A DNA stretch of 64,000 nucleotides from Diphasiastrum complanatum (Eukaryota > Streptophyta > Lycopodiopsida > Lycopodiales > Lycopodiaceae): positions 10,680,551 to 10,744,550 of the forward strand of contig CM055105.1 of assembly GCA_029204225.1 (NCBI GenBank), read 5' to 3'. Both the position numbers and the translations under genes were made by a program. Positions 60,074 to 64,000 of the stretch are shown piece after piece. A model generated the notes under the pieces. It ran no database searches. It had not been told where the DNA came from and worked only from the letters and a program-made list of their open reading frames with translations. Position 1 is the first letter of the stretch. Each line of letters opens with the position of its first letter.

Positions 60074-60314
60074 CTTTGCCGGTTCCACAGAATTTGTCAT
60101 AAAATTCTTCAATATATGATGGTTCTTGCCAACCTTTGCAAGTTTTGACCACAACCAATAGTTCGATGCAGTTGGGTCGCTGACCTTCCAGCAGCAAGGG
60201 CTCTCCAGTAATGATCAAATTAATAGCGCTCTCAGCAACACTGTTGGCAACAACGGCAGTAGGAGGCTCATTCAAAGCTTCGGGTGATACAAACGGAAGT
60301 AGACATGGTATCAT
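60070..60314 (-). CDS. Unrecognised ORF segment upstream of the LINE
   Basis: An 80-codon frame starting MIPCLLPFVSPEALNE and reading SVAESAINLIITGEPLLLEG, ELLVVVKTCKGWQEPSYIEE and FYDKFCGTGK before it enters the GA tract. Composition and codon pattern look like a real protein segment. I do not recognise the family. It may be a host exon fragment caught in the LINE 5' region or part of another transposon. The last codons merge into microsatellite and are not meaningful. Confidence 0.3.
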
Positions 60315-60582
60315 CGTTGTGAGCCTCCAGCGGAGCCATAATTGAGCCTTCCTGTTCCGCTCTTCTACATGAAAACATTCAACAACCTGACATCATTCGA
60401 GAGCTTGGGCAATGGAACTCCTTAAGCAAAATTCAACACTCCCACTTCTCGTTGCATAAGCACCGCACAGCTGCTTCCAGCAGTCTTACTACTCTCCTGC
60501 GCTCTCTTCCCTCTTAAACCCATCAAAGCTCGTTGTGAGCCCCTCCAGCAGAGCCATAATTGAGCCTTCCTGTCCCGCTCTT
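60315..60582. repeat. Direct repeat of about 50 bp, 216 bp apart
   Basis: GTTGTGAGCC.CTCCAGC.GAGCC then ATAATTGAGCCTTCCTGT occurs at 60,317-60,364 and again at 60,532-60,582 with few differences. On the minus strand both read (E)R.RKAQLWL. A further 48-bp duplication (GGAGCCATC..TGGACAGGATG) lies at 60,726 and 60,774. Confidence 0.75.
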
Positions 60583-60877
60583 CGTGCAAATGCGTTTGCA
60601 CTTCACCTGCAATCACATTCAAAAAAGGTCCTGCTTGCCACAGCAAGAAAATCCTCTCTTACTCGATCATCACGTTTCTGGCCTCGCCATCCCAAATCTA
60701 AAACGGCAAAACAAGCTCATCCTATGGAGCCATCGCTGGACAGGATGCAGAAATCACAGGGATCGCTGGTGTTGGAGCCATCAATGGACAGGATGCAGGG
60801 ATTTAAGATGTAGCCATGGCACAGTAGCAGTAGCACGCATCAACGACCAGAGGTAGCGCGCAGCAGCCGCGATCCCA

Positions 60878-60879
<2 letters not shown>

Positions 60880-60920
<41 letters not shown>

Positions 60921-61190
60921 GGGTTATCGTGTGTGTGTGTGTGTGTGTGTGTGTGATGAGTTCTGTGTGTGTGTGTGATGATTGTGTGTGTGTGTGATGA
61001 GTTCTTTGTGTGTGTGTGTGCGCGTGGGTTAGTTGGTTTGTGCATGCACAGTTGTGTGTGTGTGTGGTGATTTGTGTGTGAGAGAGAAAGGAAGAGACAG
61101 AGAGTGTGAGAGACAGAGAGAGAGAGAGAGGATTTGTGTGTGTGTGAGTTTAGGGTTTAGAGTCTGCGTGCTTGGGTTTGGGGTTTAGGA
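60880..61190 (+). mobile_element. hAT-family leader, downstream part
   Basis: GA tract (60,882-60,916), long GT-rich tract (60,928-61,030), GAAGAGACAGAGAGTGTGAG, GAGAGGATTTGTGTGTGTGT, then GTGCTTGGGTTTGGGGTTTAG near 61,167. The same order occurs at 43,637-43,871 in the leader of hAT element B. No ATG and BED finger follow; chromovirus-linked DNA takes over after about 61,190. Confidence 0.6.
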
Positions 61191-61474
61191 GAAGTTATGG
61201 ACTCGGCTCATTACATTCGCCGCGTCCATTTACATTTACAGTTACTTTACTTTATGCATAAGCAGGCCTTGGGCCCTTTTTTATTCGTTAGTGACATTCA
61301 GACTATATGGTTGGCCTTTGGCCTTATTATTCATTATTAGGCCATTTGGACATATTACTGGAGAGTGGGGGCCTTTTTGGAGGGCGCACTATTTGCAGCC
61401 TGCCGAAGGCTCATTGTGCTGCCTTATTATGTGTTCAGCGGGCAGTACCAGTTCCTCCAGTTTCTACACCAGCA

Positions 61475-63184
61475 GCTGTTCCTCAGGTGATTTCTGACTT
61501 ATTACATCAGTATGCTTTTGTCTTTTCAGAACCTACGACGCTACCACCATTACGTGACGTGAACCATCATATTGATTTGCGTCCTGGTTCTGCTCCTCCC
61601 TCCCGTCCCCCTTATCGTATGTCTCGATCTAAGCGTGATGAGCTTGAGCTCCATATTACTGCCTTGTTAGATCAGGGTCTCATTGTTCCTAGTCACAGCC
61701 CTTTTGGTGCTCTTGTTCTCCTTATTAATAAGAAAGATGGTACCAAACGCCTTTGTATTGATTACCGTGCTTTAAATAAGTTGACTATTCGTAATCAGTA
61801 CCCTATTCCACACATGGATGACCTCTTTGACCAGCTCGGTACCTCTAAAATCTTTTCCAAGATAGACCTTCGTTCTGGATATTACCAAATCAGGATGCAC
61901 CCTTCTGACGAACATAAGACTGCTTTCCATACTCATCTTGGTTTATATGAATTTCGTGTGCTTCCTTTTGGTGTTACTAATGGCCCTCCTACATTCCAGA
62001 ATGTGATGAATAACGTTTTACGTCCGCTTCTTGGTCATTGTGTCTTGGTTTATTTTGATGATATTCTTATTTTTAGTCAGTCTCTTGCTGAGCATGTTGC
62101 CCATCTTTCCTCGGTTTCTCAGTTACTTGTACACCACCAGTTATTTGCTAAGTTGTCTAAATGTTCTTTTGCTGTTTCTGAAATCGAGTTTCTTGGTTTT
62201 CTTATTTGTAATGGTCGCATTCGTCTATACCCTCATAAGGTTCAGGCCATCCAGGATTGGCCTATACCTACTGATATTCATCATGTTCGTATGTTTCTTG
62301 GGTTAGCCACTCACCTTCGTCGTCCAGTTCCTCATTTTGCCACTATCGCAGCTCCTCTTCATGCAGTTCTGAAGAAGTCTAGTACTTTTCTGAGGACTCC
62401 TGATTGTCAGACAGCGTTTGATACTCTTCGTTGTGATGTTGTTGATGCTGCCGTTATGTGTTTACCACAGTTTGATCAGAAGTTTCTTGTTGAGACTGAT
62501 GCTAGTAATGTTGGTTTGGGTGCTTTACTTCGCCAGTCACAATGTATTATTGCTTATGAGTCGCGTCGTCTTCGCTCTTATGAGCAACGTTATTCTGTGC
62601 ATGAGAAAGAGCTTCTTGCTATTATCTATGCTCTTAAGAAGTGGCGTCATTATCTGTATCGAGTCCCATTTGACATTATTACTGATCACCAGTCTTTACG
62701 TTATCTGTTTTCTCAACGTGACCTTAGTGATCGTCAATTTCGTTGGTTGCAGTTTTTACAGTGTTTTAATTTCTCCATATTGTATCGTCCTAGTCATGCT
62801 AACACTGCTGCTGATGCATTATCTCGTCTTCCAGCTTTGTTAAATACACTCGTTTCTACTATTCCTCCATGGTTTGATGCTCTACCTGCAGCATACCTTA
62901 CATGTTCTGATTTTCGTGATGTTTATAGTTCTGCCCCACCTGTTTCGTCCAGTCCTCGTAAGGTTTACTCCATTATTGACAATTGTCTTTATCATTATGA
63001 TTCTCTTTGTATCCCTAGTTCTTTGGGTATCCGTTCCCAGTTGTTGTCGGATGCTCATTCCTCTCCTGTTGGGGGTCACTTTGGTTTTCAGAAGTCTTAT
63101 GCTCGTCTCAAAGACCATTTCTATTGGCCCTCTCTTCGATCTGAGCTTGCTGTACTTATTCGTACCTGCCCTTTGTCTTCGTAA
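61475..63184 (+). pseudogene. Ty3/gypsy chromovirus RT, RNase H and start of integrase
   Basis: One open frame covers reverse transcriptase (LPPLRDVNHHIDLRPGS, INKKDGTKRLCIDYRALNK, KIFSKIDLRSGYYQIRM, LPFGVTNGPPTFQ, LVYFDDILIFS with the YFDD site, SEIEFLGF), RNase H (LVETDASNVGLGALL, YSVHEKELLAIIYALKKW, ITDHQSLRYLFSQ, HANTAADALSRLP) and the integrase HHCC region (SSPVGGHFGFQKSYARLKDH, IRTCPL). It stops at 63,184 through a frameshift at the second Cys pair. Gag and protease are not upstream; the frame before about 61,475 has no clear domain. The family inserts DNA via integrase, in many plant members guided by a chromodomain. Confidence 0.93.
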
Positions 63185-64000
63185 TAAGTACTCCCGTTCT
63201 AAATCTGCTGGTTTGCTCCAGAGTTGGCCTATTCCTCATCGCCAGTGGACTCGAAACAGGCACATTTTATCCCAGTTCGCAGTACTATCACAGAAGTAAC
63301 AGGATCCTTGAGGATTATTTACGCCATTTTGTTACTCCTTCAGGGAAGGATTGGGATCAGCATTTATGTTTAGCAGAGTATAGCTATAATAGCTCTGTTA
63401 GTACCAGCACAGGTGTCTCTCCATTTTTATTATCTCATGGCTATGCACCTCTTTTACCTGGCATTCCTCTTCCTCTTGAGGATATACCTGTTACACTTGC
63501 ATCTTTTCTATCAGGTGCTCGAGAGCTTATTACTCGGGCCAGTTCTCATTTACAGCATGTTCAGCAGCGTTATCAAACCTCAGTTGATCGTCACCGCCGC
63601 CATGTTGAGTTTCAGCTTGGAGATATGGTTTATCTACGCTTACGGTTTGCACGTCATCATTTTGTCCAGGGCCATGCTTCTACTGAGAAGCTTGCACCAC
63701 GTTATTATGGGCCTTATCGCATTGTGGAGGTTCTTAGTCCAGTTACATATCGCTTACAGCTTCCTGCTTCCACAAGTGCCTGTGATGTATTCCATGTCAG
63801 TTTATTACGTGCTGCTATTGAGGATGACGCTCCTTGTGATGCTGAGTTTCCTACTGCTCCAGAGTTATTTCCAGTTTTACCTGCTGCTATATTACAGGTC
63901 TGTCTATACCATAGTCGACGCCGCCGGCAGATTCAGTTTTTGGTCCAGTGGGATGGTCGTCCTATTGAGGAGGCTACATGGGAGCCTATTGATGTGTTTT
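63170..64000 (+). pseudogene. Chromovirus integrase C-terminus and chromodomain (runs off window)
   Basis: The frame resumes as CLRNKYSRSKSAGLLQ, the line after the HHCC motif. It then jumps near 63,300 to ILEDYLRHFVTPSGKDWDQH, AEYSYNSSVSTSTGVSPF, so the catalytic core with the first Asp residues is deleted. The GPY/F-type end follows (FQLGDMVYLRLRFARHH, KLAPRYYGPYRIVEVL, VTYRLQLP, VFHVSLLR), then a chromodomain start, RQIQFLVQWDGRPIEEATWE, reaching the window edge. The 3' LTR must lie outside. Confidence 0.9.

Larger units (their letters stand above)
55083..60100 (-). mobile_element. Non-LTR retrotransposon (LINE), nearly intact
   Basis: Minus-strand LINE with ORF1 (58,811-59,719) and ORF2 (55,321-58,762), and a 3' untranslated region that ends in an ATAATAATTCTAATTC-type microsatellite near 55,083 in place of a poly(A) tail. 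Short-repeat tails are typical of several non-L1 clades. The 5' border is uncertain. The only clear lesion is a short deletion in RT, so the copy is young. Confidence 0.8.

Overview
This is a plant nuclear genomic window. It is AT-rich and dominated by transposable elements and microsatellites. TTTAGGG-type telomere-like motifs sit in transposon leaders, spliceosomal GT-AG introns are visible, and the transposon set is typically plant: Copia and Ty3/gypsy retroelements with tRNA-primed binding sites, a chromovirus, a CACTA remnant, BED-finger hAT elements and an APE-type LINE. Nothing in the sequence fixes the species; a large-genome seed plant is plausible.

Layout. 1-13 kb: nested LTR-retroelement debris (a gypsy 5' LTR with a tRNA-Asp-like primer site, Copia RT-RNase H, two Copia gag remnants, Copia-like LTRs) and a CACTA-associated DUF4216 remnant. 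13-17.4 kb: non-coding DNA with diverged tandem repeats. 17.46-36.36 kb, minus strand: the only host gene recognised, the 3' half of eIF2B-epsilon (nine exons, about 1 kb of coding DNA spread over 19 kb). Its introns hold a 454-bp tandem array, hAT, Copia and gypsy fossils and small inverted-repeat elements. The catalytic-like N-terminal half of the gene is not in the window.

36.7-48.3 kb: a chain of related elements joined end to end through (TA)n tracts. A minus-strand BED-hAT element (36.77-43.24 kb) and a plus-strand, internally deleted relative (43.29-46.92 kb) lie head to head and make an inverted repeat of about 7.3 kb. They are followed by a 248-bp derivative and by a unit carrying a second, small charged ORF. 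48.3-51.6 kb: foldback hairpins, minisatellites and more short elements. 51.6-54.8 kb: a second BED-hAT lineage, convergent with a better preserved copy of the same small charged ORF. 54.77-61.19 kb: another hAT 5' end, apparently split by an almost intact minus-strand LINE. 61.4-64 kb: a Ty3/gypsy chromovirus pol that runs off the window.

The most unusual theme is a set of short elements whose ends are conserved (TCAAACATGAGGG / CCGCTTCCTTAGA, or CATAGTTGCA / TGCAACTATG). Their bodies are dense arrays of one self-complementary word (GGACGCGTCC, GGTACC, GGATCC, GCGATTCGC, GAAACG). They resemble subterminal transposase-binding arrays of hAT elements, and they accompany a recurring small ORF I do not recognise. 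All exon boundaries were read by eye from splice signals and homology recalled from family knowledge; none was computed.
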